64,000 bases of DNA, taken from Adiantum capillus-veneris. Lineage: Eukaryota; Streptophyta; Polypodiopsida; Polypodiales; Pteridaceae. How positions within the stretch are numbered: the stretch's first letter is position 1; every line of letters starts with the position of its first letter. The stretch covers positions 128,871,018-128,935,017 of the forward strand of contig CM043968.1 in the NCBI GenBank assembly GCA_014529385.2. Direction: 5' to 3'. The position numbers and the translations under genes were made by a program. The notes beneath the pieces were generated by a model. It searched no databases. It saw nothing but the letters and a program-made list of their open reading frames with translations, and was not told where the DNA came from. Below, one piece after another: positions 21,700 through 33,854 of this stretch.

Positions 21700-22550
21700 G
21701 TGCTCGTGAAATAAAAGACTGCTTGAACTTACTATTAGAGAGTATGCTACAAGACCACAAGTCTCCAGAATACTATATTCCACGAATGGTATAAAGAAGA
21801 TGTAGAAAGCAAACCCAAGGGCCAAAAACCCAGCAATCGCAATGACCTAGCAAAACAACAAAATATCACATTGACTAAAACGTCTTCAAGGTTTGAGCAT
21901 GCAAGTTGTTGCCAATCTCTAACAACTTAGACAATTAATCTGAAATGCTTTACAAGAGACAGTCGAATTACAAATGTGGGGCATCAATAGGTGCAAAATA
22001 TGCTTGCAAGCACACAAAATCACACATGGATTACAGGTTCTGCAAGTTGCTGAGCCTAAGCCTTCTCATTAGAAATGCTTGAAAAAACAGAAAGATCCTA
22101 CACCTCCTCTCTGCCATAAATCGAGCTCACTACAGAAATAATCCAGAACAACGCCATTGCTAGTAACCCATACACATAAGAACACCGCTGAATGCAATTT
22201 CAAGGTAACCTTGAACTGCAGCGCAAGCTAAGAATCAATAAAGAGGTTCCTGGTTTAAAGCACAAAAATGCAGCTATGGCTGAAGTACCCTCCATCAGCA
22301 TGGAGGTTAATAGTACAGACATGCATGAAGGAGAGCATTAGTCTCTATCCACAGGCACGTAAACAAATGAGGAAAGAGCTATGCTGAGCCTTATCCCAGC
22401 TGAAGTTTGTCAGCATTTGTTTGATGAAACATAACTGGGGGTTCTCTAGAAGCATGCAGAACTCTGCATACCTGGAGGGGATGATATGGCAGCTCCCATC
22501 CATGATGACGCATTTCGAGGAATTAATTAACTGGTGTGATTGAGTCATCT
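21700..22550. other. Intergenic, nothing recognised
   Basis: No supported feature. Confidence 0.4.
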
Positions 22551-22779
22551 ACTTGTAGAAAAAGTCACTCGGCAAAAAACAGAGCATTCCTGCGCGAGCC
22601 ATGCTGAGCAACATAGATCACAAGCATTGAAAGATCCAAGTTCAAGCTCAGCTTGTAAGCCCAGAGTCTCAAAGCAAGGGTTTCCAGCAGCTACGCAAGA
22701 CACAGAAACGGAACAGTCCTGAATGTACTCTTGGCTGTGGCGATAGTGGCTCCAAAGAAAAGATAACAAAAGAGCTAAC

Positions 22780-22935
22780 CTGCTTTGGTGTTTTGTGCGT
22801 CTGTAGATAGATATATGTCCACGCATCGTTCGCCACAGCCAGAGTTGCTCGTCCTTCGAGAAATAGGTCAGCGGCGCAGAGGGCGCCTGTCTCGCTCTTG
22901 AGAACCGTGAGCGAGCTAGAGAGTACATGGGAGAG
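22780..22935 (-). CDS. Weak candidate exon, product unknown
   Basis: On the minus strand a frame reads SSLTVLKSETGALCAADLF and then LAVANDAWTYIYL, ending KTPKQ at CAG followed by GTTAGC, a good 5' splice site. Base use is more G/C-rich than the surroundings. A second frame is also open across the same bases (153 codons, 22545-23006) with an ATG start. I do not recognise either protein, and no further exon can be joined by eye. It may be a pseudogene fragment or chance. Confidence 0.2.
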
Positions 22936-23332
22936 AAGCAACAAAGAGGGTTCGAGTCAAATGGCGCCTTTGCATCCGTGCTGCAGAGAAACGCCTGCAA
23001 AAGCAACGCAGAAAAGCAAGCATGGCAACTTCTTCTGCGTGGGTGCAGCTCACATGGATGATGGTGGAGGCCACTGTCACTCTGGAGGGCATGTTGGTTG
23101 AAAGCATCGGAACGTGGGATTTGAAAATTCCTTTGCGTTGGCCAAGTTCATACAAATCCTACCAAGGTTCAGTTCACGTGGTTGCCAACTTCTGCTCAAC
23201 CGGCAACCTTCAACCAAGGAGTTCACGTTCAAGTTGGTTTTTCGCAACCTGGAAAAAATAAAGCACCTTTTTTTCTGCGACATTGAAAAGTGTATGAAAG
23301 TGCACACCGCGCTAAAATCTCTTCGTTTTTTT

Positions 23333-24735
23333 GGAGAGAGAGAGATAGATAGATTTTACTATCGTCTTCGAAGGTCAAATATAACTTATGGGATCAAAGT
23401 TACATGTGATGTAGTATGTGTATCGTTGATGAGTAACTCTCGATGCTCCAAAATTGTGGTGATGAAAGTCGCAATGAAGAGCCCACACTGTGACTGGAGA
23501 GGAAAGTGTGTAGGTCTAAGTCATGGCTGAAAATGTGAGAGAAGCAAGTTCGGATATGACCAAAAGTTGGGCACTCTAGTAGTGTGTGGTACTCAAGACT
23601 CTAGAACTTGCAGAGCATAATGTGCATAGTCGATTTGACTTTTCTCCATTGTCCCAACGCCCTGTCTCACATCGAAGGGAATGGGAGCTAAGCCGAATGG
23701 CTGCGATAGTGTGTATCGCCGACAAGGGGATAGGCTCAAGCATGTAAGTGTGAGTACGGTTTTCTCTTTCAACGAAGAACATGGTTCTGTAGTTAGAGAC
23801 AATATGGGTGGCGGAATGTATGAAGTGTGACCCACCGGATTTTCTCCAAGCCGTAATACATTGATGTTGTAGAAAAGCTTCATTCACTTGGGAGTCAATT
23901 GAATCATCATGTAGCAAGTGTAATGCATCCCATCTCCCAACCCACTTCTATATGTCTTGCATCCAGTTTGTGCTCAAGATCTTGTTTTTATGCGCCTTTT
24001 GAACTTTTTTGCTTGCTTCCCATGCAATTGTAGGAAGTCGATGTAAGGGGTTTTGGCGCATCTTTATCATGTACTTCACAACCCTTTCCATGTCCATAAC
24101 CTCAATTGTAAAAGATCTATACTAAAGAAGTAGGAGAATATATAGTGTTTGTGTCTTAACTTGGATAGAGTTTGTAAGGAAATTGCCTTTGGGCATTCTC
24201 AAATTCTTTCCAAGTAGACTTTGAAATGCTCCCATCCCACACTTCAACTCCATAAAGGAGAATCGGTGTCACTAATGCATCAAAAAGGTACTTCTTGAGA
24301 ACCCAACACTTGATGTTTCCTGCATTACACATATTCTCAAATGCATAATATTCTCTCTTTCCCGCTTCCAAACGACGCATAGCGCATTCATGCCACTTGT
24401 GATTGGATGGAACTTCAAGGCCAAGGTACTTAAAGCTCTAAACAACTCCAAGTGTCTCAGTGTTGTTCACGATGCATGGCTTCTCCTTATGGTTGGTTTT
24501 CACAAGCATAATGTGTGTTTTGGATTCATTCACAATCAGCCCACTTTGCAAGCAAAAGTTCTCAAGGACAACCATAAGCTTGTGTGGTAGAAGCACTACA
24601 TCATCCGCATACAACAAAAGCATGATTACCGCATTGCAAATAGTGACCTCTTCAACGCCTTCTTCGTGCAAATAGTGACCTTCTTCAATGCCTTCTTCGT
24701 GCATAGACCAAAGAGTCTTACCATACACCGAGTGA
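23333..24735 (-). pseudogene. 5'-truncated LINE copy (L-a)
   Basis: It matches the 3' part of the LINE at 28.1-32.6 kb. RT block MLLLYADDVVLL lies near 24610, then LVTPILLYGVEVW near 24250, then the C-terminal zinc region. Numerous frameshifts and stops break the frame. A 33-34 bp tandem duplication (CAATAGTGACC..CTTCTTCGTG) at 24636-24702 encodes EEGIEE twice. The 3' end is GATAG-rich and (TC)n rather than poly(A). Only about 1.4 kb remain, the usual outcome of incomplete target-primed reverse transcription. Confidence 0.85.
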
Positions 24736-24799
24736 CATTTTTCGAGCGAGCCAAAATTCGAGCGAATATTCATACGGCAGGGGTCCACGTTGTCCTATC

Positions 24800-26073
24800 T
24801 AGTGCGGTTTGAGCCCCATCCTCAACATCAAGGATGAACCAAAGGGGGGCATGCTACCTAGGGACCATGCCTATAGTTTTCTTGTGGAAGCTAATAGAGG
24901 AGCACGGCAAGTCCTAAGGTGTAGTGCTGCATAAGTTAGACAAGGCATACGTGTGGGTGAGGGTTATTAGGCAAAAAAATGAGCGGGAGAAAAACTATAT
25001 AATTGTATAGTATTTAACTCTTATAATTGAGAGAAATCGATAAGGAGGGCACTGTGAAGAGAGAGAATGACGGCTTGAGAAGCACCATGTGTCAGAAGCT
25101 TAATTGTTGAGCGATATTGAATTTTAAAATTCACAAAAGAGTAATGTTCCTTGAGACGGTGTGTATTCATCTACGAGACTCTTAAAATTGTTGGAAGCCT
25201 AGTTGTTGAGCCCTCTTCTCCATGAGAGAGAGAGAGAGAGAGAGAGAGAGTTCATAGTACTCTTGAATAAGAAAAGGGGTTTGTCTTACATCCATATCAC
25301 ACTAGGGCATGGAAGCGAAGGCCATGCAGAGGTGGTAGCCAATCGTTTGTAGATGAAAAGGAAAAAGTTGGCCTCCACCCCTTGTCAGAGGGATGGCCTC
25401 GTACACTCGACCAAGTTCTCAAAGTAGCGGCCAACTACAAAAAGTGCATGTAGGAGTTCATTTCAGAGGCATCGAACACTGAGAGACAACGTCTAAGTTA
25501 GTGGTTTAACCACGTAGGCTACTCCTATTCACTAAGAAAAATGTGCAGCTTTGGTTTTCAAGTCTGGTGTGACATAAGCATTAACGGCCATTTGCAAAAG
25601 GAGGGTGTGACAGGTGTCCTAGTGTGACAAGGGACTTAGAAGCCATTCTAAAATACAAAAGTGAATGGATCTTCTTTAATGTGTATAAAAATTGAAAAGA
25701 AAGAAGTGAGACTCTCTCTTAGTGTCAGAAAAAACCCGGGTCCAGCGTATTTTAATCAATTGAAATTATAAAAGCCCGGGTAGATTTTGAGCTTGCCTTT
25801 AGTAAAACCAAAAAAAAAAAACAAAGTTTTAGTGTCACTACTGGCAAAAGCTTCAAATTTTGACCTGAGAACCGGGAGAAATCCAATTTTGCCCTTACTT
25901 TCACCGGTTAGGAAAAATGTATTTTCTAGCCCTTCTCTCTCTCTCTCTCTCTCTCTAGTAGAAAAAATATTCCTCAAAGGGTTTGCCCGACGCACTTTGA
26001 GGGAGATTTTAAAAAAAAAAACACATTGAAACGCTTTTAAAAAGAAAAGTGTATTCATTTTTGCATTTAACAC

Positions 26074-26113
<40 letters not shown>

Positions 26114-27795
26114 CTAAAAGAAAACTCTATTCACTTATCCAATACATGGAATCTCTCAAGATCCCATTCAAAGTTGGTTGGCTGCCTCCCCCCCCCCCCT
26201 TCCATCTTTTGCTTTGCTTTTAATTTCAAAGCTTATATTAGTATCTTTCAAAATTCCTATCAAAAGAAAAGGGTGACAACCTATTCACTTTACATTCACT
26301 ACTACTCCAAGAGGAGAGAGTCTTTTTTGGCCTGCCCAAAGGGCAAAGGCTATAGAGATGCCTTCTCTTTTTGCTTACTAAAATAGAAAAAAGATTGGGT
26401 TGTATTTTTAAGCATTTTTTGATAGGCAAAAAATGTTGATTGGTTGAAATAAGATAGTGGGTACTCATTTAAATGAAGAGTGTGTAAATCTAATGATGGA
26501 CATGTCTGGAGACAAGCGAGACATGTCTAGAGACAAGCAAGACATGATACTTTATAATCACCCATAGGAGAGAAGCTCTAAAAGCTTTGATTGAAAATTT
26601 GATCATGAATAAAATAAGATATTGAATTTGTTTTTGTAAAAAAAAAGCTCCTTTTGAGATGATGAGTTTCGAAACTTGGAAGGCGTTATGAGTCATCATG
26701 AATATAGGTTGCAAATCGATTCTTTGCAGATTTTTTGTTGGTTCTCTATGTTTGGAGCCCAAGTCTGACAGTTTACAAAACTCTCTTCTTCTTCTTCTTC
26801 TCTCTCGTCTTCCATGTTCCAAGGAATTCCCTGCGACAATTTTTCTTGATGATGAATCCCATGGGCGATGATGCAGAGCCTGTTGTTGAACTATGTGACG
26901 ATGATGCAGAGCCTGGTGATGAATTTTGGGGTGCAGACAAGAATGTTGAGCAGTAGCTCGGATCTGTTCCCCGAAAACTACCTGAATCCTTTCTCTCTCT
27001 CTCTCTCTCTCTCTCAACCTCAATGGGACGCTGACTCTTTAGAGTTTCGGTAGGGTTTGCACGCTTGAGCAAGCAGGGTTGGAGACGCCTCAGCTATTTC
27101 GTCCTACGTGCATTGAAAAGGCTACAACACCCTACGCAGCTCGTCGTCTTGTGAGCTTTGAAGATCAAAACGAAGCTTTGTTTGAGCTACTCGCCCATTT
27201 TTGGCACGGTTGGCTTTGCAAGGCAGCGTTTGGAGAGATACGAAAAACATTAAATCAGATAGGGGGCGGGTGGTCTCTGATCTCTGGCAGAGCGAGATGT
27301 GACAGAGCTAGTAAGGCAAGCATGCATCATCAGTGTACATGTGAAGCCTAAGTGACGTGGTGTTGGATCACTATGGGTAGCGATGTTGTGGTAGCAAGAT
27401 GAACTATCATCAGTGACATTCCTCTCTAGGTAACGCTCAACTTCATCTAGCTGGTAGTCCATTCACCATGCAATCTCTACACATTCCTCTGGTTACCTCG
27501 AGAAGCAGGTGTAGTCGTTGTTGGAGCCGTTATCTACAAGCACTCCAAGCAGTGCTACTTCATGAGCATTGGGCTGCAGAGAGTTCAACCGAGTGCAAGA
27601 AGCGTTGAGATGCAGGGGAGTCCAAGTGGGTGCATCCATAATTGAATTATTGTGTCATCGCTTGCACCTCTCAAGTGCTTGAGCCTAGCTTAGAGCTTTC
27701 GCAGCCCAAGGTTCAACTTCAACGAGCCCGGTGGTGTCAAGGGGGTGGTGGATATGGAATCATTGATTCCTCATGCTAGGGATTCACTGGAGCCA
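24800..27795. other. Intergenic with microsatellites
   Basis: No supported gene. It contains (GA)n at 25227-25249, (CT)n at 25936-25957, (GA)n at 26077-26110 and (CT)n at 26992-27015. A 20-bp repeat GACATGTCTGGAGACAAGC occurs about twice at 26499-26540. CCCGGG boxes at 25736 and 25777 flank a short AT-rich stretch. Open frames here are short and have no family resemblance. Confidence 0.5.
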
Positions 27796-27836
27796 CAATT
27801 AGTGCATTGAACGTTCACTGGTTGTGGACTTTGTAG

Positions 27837-27839
<3 letters not shown>

Positions 27840-27928
<89 letters not shown>
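27840..27928. repeat. Microsatellite (GA)n, about 44 units
   Basis: A pure GA tract. Similar 20-35 bp sequences (GCATTGAAC..TTCACT..TGTGGACT) flank it at 27806 and 27999. Confidence 0.95.
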
Positions 27929-27931
<3 letters not shown>

Positions 27932-28005
27932 ACCCACGTATGTCCTCCCGAAGAAAGAGCCTCTGTCATCCCTCCTTGCTTAATTAAGCAATTGTAAATG
28001 GTGCA
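27929..28005 (-). repeat. Short element ending in (TC)n, copy 1
   Basis: In minus sense ACAGAGGCTCTTTC..GGACATACGTGGG leads directly into the (TC)n tract at 27840-27928. Nearly the same sequence precedes the (TC)n tract at 32615-32709. It may be a SINE-like family sharing the LINE's tail type. Only two copies are visible. Confidence 0.4.
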
Positions 28006-28030
28006 TTGAACTTTCACTACCTGTGGACTT

Positions 28031-28032
<2 letters not shown>

Positions 28033-28063
<31 letters not shown>
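28033..28063 (-). repeat. (TC)n tail of LINE L-b
   Basis: A GA tract on the plus strand immediately abuts the conserved 3' terminus of the LINE. L-a and L-d have the same junction. Confidence 0.85.
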
Positions 28064-28067
<4 letters not shown>

Positions 28068-28120
28068 TTCTATTATCGTCCTGGGAGGTCAAATATGACC
28101 TATGGGACCAAATGAACATG

Positions 28121-31100
28121 TCACGTGGTGTGAGTGGAGTTCATAAGTGACTCTCGATGCTCAAAAATGGCTGAAATGAGCGTCGCAATAGAGAGTCCAC
28201 ATCGTGGTTGGGAGAGGAAGGTATGTAGGGAGAGATCATGGCTGAATATATGGGGAAAAGAGGACCTAATGTGGTCAAAAACTGAGCACTCAAGTAGTGT
28301 GTGGTACTCACTCTCTCGCACTTGACGAGGGCATAAGGTGCAAAGTCGATGACACTCCTCGCCAGTGCCCCAACGTCCTGTCTCGCAGCGTAGAGAATGG
28401 GAGCTAAGACGAATGGAGGCAATGGTGCGGATCGCACTCAACGGGATGGGCTCAAGGATGTAGGAATGGGTTCGGTTACCTCGTTCCGAGAAGAAGAGAG
28501 ATTTGTAGTTTGGGGCAACGTGTGTGGTGTAATGGCTGAAGTGAGAACCTCCGGATTTCTCCCAAGCCGTGATACATTGGCGTTGTAAGAAGGCCTCATT
28601 AACTTGGGAGTCGATCGACGCATCCTTGACCAAGTGACATGCATCCCATCTTCCAAACCATTTCTTGATATCAAGCATCCACCCCGAACTTAGTATTTTG
28701 CTCTTGCATGTCTTTTGAACCATTTGACTTGCTTCATATGCGATTCTAGGAAGTCGATGCAAAGGGCTACGTTGTGTCTTACGCATGTACTCCACAACCC
28801 TTTGCATGCCCAAGACCTCAATGGGAAGCAATCCGGACTCAAGAAGTAAGAGCATGTAGGGTGTTTGTGTCTTGACTTGGAGAAAGTTGGTGAGAAAACG
28901 CTTTTGGACATTCTCAAACTCTTTCCAAGTAGACTTCCCGATGCTTCCACCCCACACCTCCACTCCATAAAGAAGCACCGGTGTCACCAATGTGTCAAAG
29001 AGGTACTTTTTGAGAGCCCAACACTTGATCTCTCTTGCATTGCACATGTTCTCAAATGCATAATAGGCCCTCTTTCCGGCTTCCAAGTGACGCATTGCAC
29101 AATCCTTCCATTTATGATTGGATGGAACCTCAAGGCCAAGGTACGTGAAGTGATCTACCACTTCAAGTTTCTCATTGTTGTATACAATGCATGGATTTTC
29201 ATCATTGAGGGTCTTTACAAGCATAACCTTGGTTTTGGATCCATTCACGATCAGCCCGCTATGTAGGCAAAAGCGTTCCAAGACACTCATAAGCTTTTGT
29301 ACATCTTCTAAGGTATGTGCCAAGAGCACTACATCATCGGCATAAAGCAAAAGCATGATCACCGCATTTCCGATCTTAACCTCTTCTATGCCTTCTTGCT
29401 GCATAAAGTCAAGAACTATGCATTCCAATTCATCAATGAGTAGCCCAAAGAGGGTTGGGGAAAGTGGGCATCCTTGTTTGACACCAATAGTGCTTGCAAA
29501 AAATTCTGAAATTCCATCTCCCATACGTAATCGACATATCACTTTTTGGTAGATGCGAAAGATTGCATGCATAAATTCTCTCGGCACTTGAAGGCTTTGC
29601 ATACATCTCTAAAGATTTCCTCGCGGTACCATGTCAAAAGCTTTCTTGAAATCCACAAAGCAACAATACAACTTTTTTCCTTTCAATCGAGACGCTTCCA
29701 TAAGAACTCGAAGAGTGAAAAGGTGATCAATAGTGCTATGATGCTTTCAAAAACCTGCTTGGCCAAGTGCACGTTTGCCATTCTTTTCAGCCCATTAACT
29801 TATCTTCATCTCCATGATACATCCAAATAACTTTGCCATCAAATAACCAACCATTATAGTGCGATAGTTGTTCACATTGTTTACATCTCCTCCTTTGTGC
29901 AAAGGTTTGATCCAATTTGCACTCCAATCATGAGGCATGACATACTGAAGTGCAAGGTTAAACATATCGCATATCCAATATCGTGTTTTCTTGCTTGTCC
30001 ATTTAATCATTTCAGCCTTGACACCTTGAAGGTCACCTGCCTTGCGAGTAGCAAGTTTCTCAAGCGCGCGGCATACATCTTCAATGGTAAAGAAGGGAGA
30101 CATAAACGGAAGGGAGCTACAACACTCCATCTTATCAACATTGGGTTGCTCATAGAGGTTCTTACAATGCATATACATATCCTCAAGAGTCAAGTCACCA
30201 AAGCTCTCAATGCGCTTGCCTTTTAGATTTTGCCAAAACTTGCCACATGCATGTGCTTTCTCTTGTGCTAAAAGAAGTTGTTTTTCTACTTCCCACCTTC
30301 TCCTCTTCTTTTGAACAAGTGCTTTGTATGTGTGTGAACATTCCAAGTAAACTTCCATGTCTTTGATTGCATCCAATCTTAGCAAGTGTTTTCGGGCTTG
30401 ACTACATTCCATGTCAAACCATTTCTTCTTGGTGCTAGCCTTCTTGGACCTTTTGCAAGACATGTGTTTCACCGAAAAGCATTCCTTCGCACAAGAGAAA
30501 ATTACTTCTTTGAAAACTTTCCACTTGCATTCTAATGTTGGGCTCTCTTGATGCTCTATCATGCTTAACATTTGGTCCACCATATCAGCATATATAAGTG
30601 CTCGTTTGAGGTCTAGACGTAGGTACAAATGATTCACATCATGATTGGAGGCTACATGCTCGGGCCGTTTACCACACTTGAGGTCAATACATAACATCCT
30701 ATGATCCGATTCCGGATTCCATTCACCAAGTTTAAAGCTTTGTATGCATTCTAGAGTGGCTTCCGAGAACAACATATAGTCAATCACGCTAGCACCGTTG
30801 TGCTTTCTACATGTAAAGTCATTGGTGCCTTGCCATAGAGATACACCATTTGCAATGAGCATTCCGGTACTATTGCACATATGTAGAAGTGACTTTCCAT
30901 AGTGATCCACTTCTTTTGCATCATTAGAACTTCGATTATACATGTATGAGTCATCCATTCTTCTTGAGACATGCGGCATGTCTACTTGTTGTGTGTCGTG
31001 TTGTAGCATATTTTTGCGAGCATTCATGTCTCCAAAAACAATGACTTCACCTTGATCCTTGTAATGAGCGATGTCTTCCTCTAGTTCAACAAAGGGCTGA

Positions 31101-31501
31101 TCTCTATCCATATTCAAGCAAGCATAAAAGTTGGAGTCATAGTGAGGAATGTATCAACCGGCCACAAACATGACTTGACCATTTGGTGGGCTGATTTTCA
31201 GCCATAAGTAGCGTTTATACTTATCTTCTTTGACAATGGAAACATCTTTCAAACCCTTTTTGGTCATACATGCTACGCCTCCTTGGCCTCTTCGTTGCTT
31301 TGCATTTTTGGCCCACATCAAAGAATGCACATCGTATTTGTCAAATCCAAGAATTCGTTGCGCATCATGCTCCCATGTTTCGACAAGAAGTATCACATCG
31401 GAGTCATTGGTAAGCTCATCAATGCCAATTCCCGCATTCCATGGATACCCGTTACAATTCCAAAAGCTTATTCGCAAGCATGAGTTGGTCTCATAGATCA
31501 T
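28121..31501 (-). pseudogene. LINE ORF2: endonuclease, reverse transcriptase, zinc motif
   Basis: One frame of about 1,127 codons starts at ATG 31499-31501. It has the APE-like endonuclease (SFWNCNG, VETWEHD, VFGDMNAR, SDHRM), the RT (VDFKKAFDMVPR, GVKQGCPLSPTLF, LLYADDVVLLA near 29330) and a C-terminal cysteine/histidine block (CETGRWGTGEECHRLCTLC, EYHTLLEC) like zf-RVT of plant LINEs. Four in-frame stops interrupt it: near 31151, 29793, 29750 and 29606. Otherwise the frame is intact, so the copy is not ancient. In a live element the protein nicks chromosomal DNA and primes reverse transcription there. Confidence 0.88.
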
Positions 31502-32440
31502 GTGTCCCTATATTGTTGGGTGGACTTGCATCCTCCTTAAGTGGCTTTTCTTCTTGAGGTGATACCTTAACCTTCTTGCTTCTTTCCTCATATGCTTTGC
31601 GACGTACATTTTGTTGCATAAGAGTGCGATCCTCATATACATTACAACCTGTTCCTTTGAGGTAGATCCAACCATTGTCAAGGATGATCTTTCTCTTTAC
31701 CTCATCAGCATGGTACATACAATAGGTCTTTCTCCCGAGCGAGGGACTCCTTGTTTTCCAACTCGATGTGCACCATAAGCCATGATTCCTGACATGCCAA
31801 AGTGTGTAGCAAAAAACTCTTCAATAGCAACTGCAAGAGATTGGGGTGTTTCCATGCTTTCCTCCTTGATTCCATGAATGACGATGTTCTTTGAGCGTTT
31901 TTGTCGTTCGTGCAATTCTTGAGTGTCCACATTTTCTACATTCTTTGCTTGGACAACGGCTTGCGTGATAGGAGATGTAGAAACCACATTATCCTTACAT
32001 ATATCAGCCCATGATTTGGATGCATTTCTCATCTCACATACATCATGTCGTATTGTATCTATTGTTTCCTCTTTCAATACGTGATCACTCTCAACTTTGC
32101 TCAAGCGCTCTTTCAATACATTCATGTCAACAAGAGAGCATTTACATTCTTGAACTTCATTCTCAAGATGCATCAAGCGTGTTGTTTGCATTTCAAGAAC
32201 CTTCTTGAGGTGCTCATTCTCCACTACGAGAACTCTTAAAGTACCATTCTCCATTGCAAGTGCACGCAACTCTTCACCTTGTTTGTTGACGATTTCTTGT
32301 AACGAGATCAAGTAAGCCATGATCATTGCTTCCGTTGTTGTAGATGATGTGGTTGGATTAGCATCCAAATTCCTTGGAGATTTTGCATCATTCTCCATGG
32401 AGAGTGTGGCTTTTCCACCCTTGCGAGTTTTGTCTGACAT
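31491..32440 (-). pseudogene. LINE ORF1
   Basis: ATG at 32438-32440 (MSDKTRKGG). A long coiled-coil (about residues 40-130, with MENGTLRVLVVEN, EVQECK, VLKERLSKVE) is followed by RSKNIVIHGIKEES, an RNA-binding RRM-like strand. The C-terminal block NVYEDRTLMQQNVRRKAYEER resembles the C-terminal domain of L1-type ORF1 proteins. A single frameshift near 31710 splits it into 247 and 75 codons. ORF1's TGA (31491-31493) overlaps ORF2's ATG by 11 bases, which suggests coupled translation. The protein is expected to be a trimeric RNA chaperone. Confidence 0.8.
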
Positions 32441-32610
32441 TGCCTTTAAGTCGGCAACAAAAACGCAAAGTTTTGACAGTTTTTTCAGTTCTGAGATGTT
32501 GTTACAGCAAAGCCTTCCATTACACAGAAAAATTCTGTCTTTACATCAATGCGTAGAGGGCTTCGTGCTCTTCGATTGAGGCTATAGATCACCTAAATCG
32601 GAGTTCGGAG
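32441..32610 (-). other. LINE 5' leader
   Basis: Similar to 35293-35460 upstream of another ORF1 (CTTTACATCAATG, GATTGAGGCTATAGATCACC), so it is a conserved leader. Its promoter cannot be defined. Confidence 0.65.
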
Positions 32611-32614
32611 TTCG

Positions 32615-32616
32615 GA

Positions 32617-32709
<93 letters not shown>
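32615..32709. repeat. Microsatellite (GA)n, about 47 units
   Basis: A GA tract lies immediately upstream (minus sense) of the LINE leader. Confidence 0.95.
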
Positions 32710-32712
<3 letters not shown>

Positions 32713-32830
32713 ATGTATGCCCTCACGGAGAGAATAGTGCCTCTGTGTAGTTGTAGTACCATGAAAAATGGAAAAGCCAAAAGAGATCTTCGACCTTGAT
32801 TATTCGTCAGCAGTGTCGCCCCTCCCTGCC
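32710..32830 (-). repeat. Short element ending in (TC)n, copy 2
   Basis: The minus sense reads ACAGAGGCACTATTC..GGGCATACATGGG and then (TC)n. It aligns with 27929-28005. Further out, both loci have a GGGAGGG/AAGGAGGG block, but at different distances. Confidence 0.4.
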
Positions 32831-33097
32831 TAAATATGTCGAGCCTTGTCTAGTCTAAGGTATTCTGTGCTTCCAACTTTCTTCCGCTCCATCTACGCAG
32901 CATCGGCCATGAACTCTCTCGCTCTGTGATCTCTATTATGCGACCATCTTTGGCTCTGCAACCTCTCTCCAGCTCTGTGACTTGTTGTATCCTCCTTTAT
33001 TCTCTTCCATGCCAGCAACCCTTGACCCCAAGCCCATCCTTTAGGGCAACTATGCAGGTCAAACGAAATCTCAACTTTGGTATGAAAGTGCAGCCTA

Positions 33098-33100
<3 letters not shown>

Positions 33101-33172
<72 letters not shown>
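33101..33172. repeat. Compound microsatellite (CT)n(CA)n
   Basis: About 16 CT units are followed by about 20 CA units, mirroring the (CT)n(GT)n tract at 21.5 kb. Confidence 0.95.
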
Positions 33173-33174
<2 letters not shown>

Positions 33175-33850
33175 GAACAGAGCATTCGGTTGAGTCTTTG
33201 ACAGCTACTCCGTCTCTCAATCGTCTTTGGCAGCTACTCCGTCTCTCGGTTGAGAGTTGTCGGTAGTTTCTCCGTCTTGGATAGGTCAAATTCCTGGAGT
33301 GCGTGCATCATGTGTCAAGTCTCCACACAAGGCATGAACATGTCAAGGCCACTGGACTTCTAGAATTGCATGAGGTAAATCGCTTGCTCACTCCATCCGA
33401 GCTGTGAAGTGTCCATAAGTGTACATATGCCTATTGCACTGAAGTCCAAAGGTATCTTTTCTGTTTATTAATAAGGCTTTGGTCACTCGAGGCTTGATTT
33501 TTCAATAGGCCTGGACACCTTGACTACTACAGGTATGGTGGTTCATGTGATCAACAGGTAGTGAGAGGGAGAGTGAGGTGCAGACAATGGAGAGAGGGCT
33601 GACCGGTTGTTTACCAGCAAAGTTTGAGAACTATGCCTTTTTAGGCATAGTAACAAAAACAGGTGGAAAACTGCAAGTTGTTTGTGATGTCTATTTGCAA
33701 AACGGGAAACTAACCCTTAAGTGACCATGGCCTATACCAACCCGTTTGATCCTATGGCTTCATTTATTGTTGTGGGATGCATTTATTGGGGTCTAGTTTC
33801 TTTTTCCATCTCAAATTTAAAGGCAGGCCTGGTGATTTTATCACTTGTTT
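33173..33850. other. Intergenic, nothing recognised
   Basis: Short repeats of CAGCTACTCCGTCTCTC near 33202 and 33231; otherwise featureless. Confidence 0.4.
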
Positions 33851-33854
33851 TTTT

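Larger units (their letters stand above)
28030..32610 (-). mobile_element. Near full-length L1-like LINE (L-b)
   Basis: It contains a 5' leader, ORF1, an overlapping ORF2 and a 3' UTR ending in (TC)n at 28033-28063. Sister copies at 23.3, 35.0 and 35.5 kb confirm the shared 3' end, GATAATAGAAC in minus sense. The order of coiled-coil ORF1, APE-type endonuclease, RT and C-terminal zinc motif is typical of the L1 superclade. Confidence 0.88.

Noticed and set aside
25735-25785. CCCGGG pair as a transposon terminal repeat
   Set aside because: Only six bases are shared, with no target duplication and no second copy.
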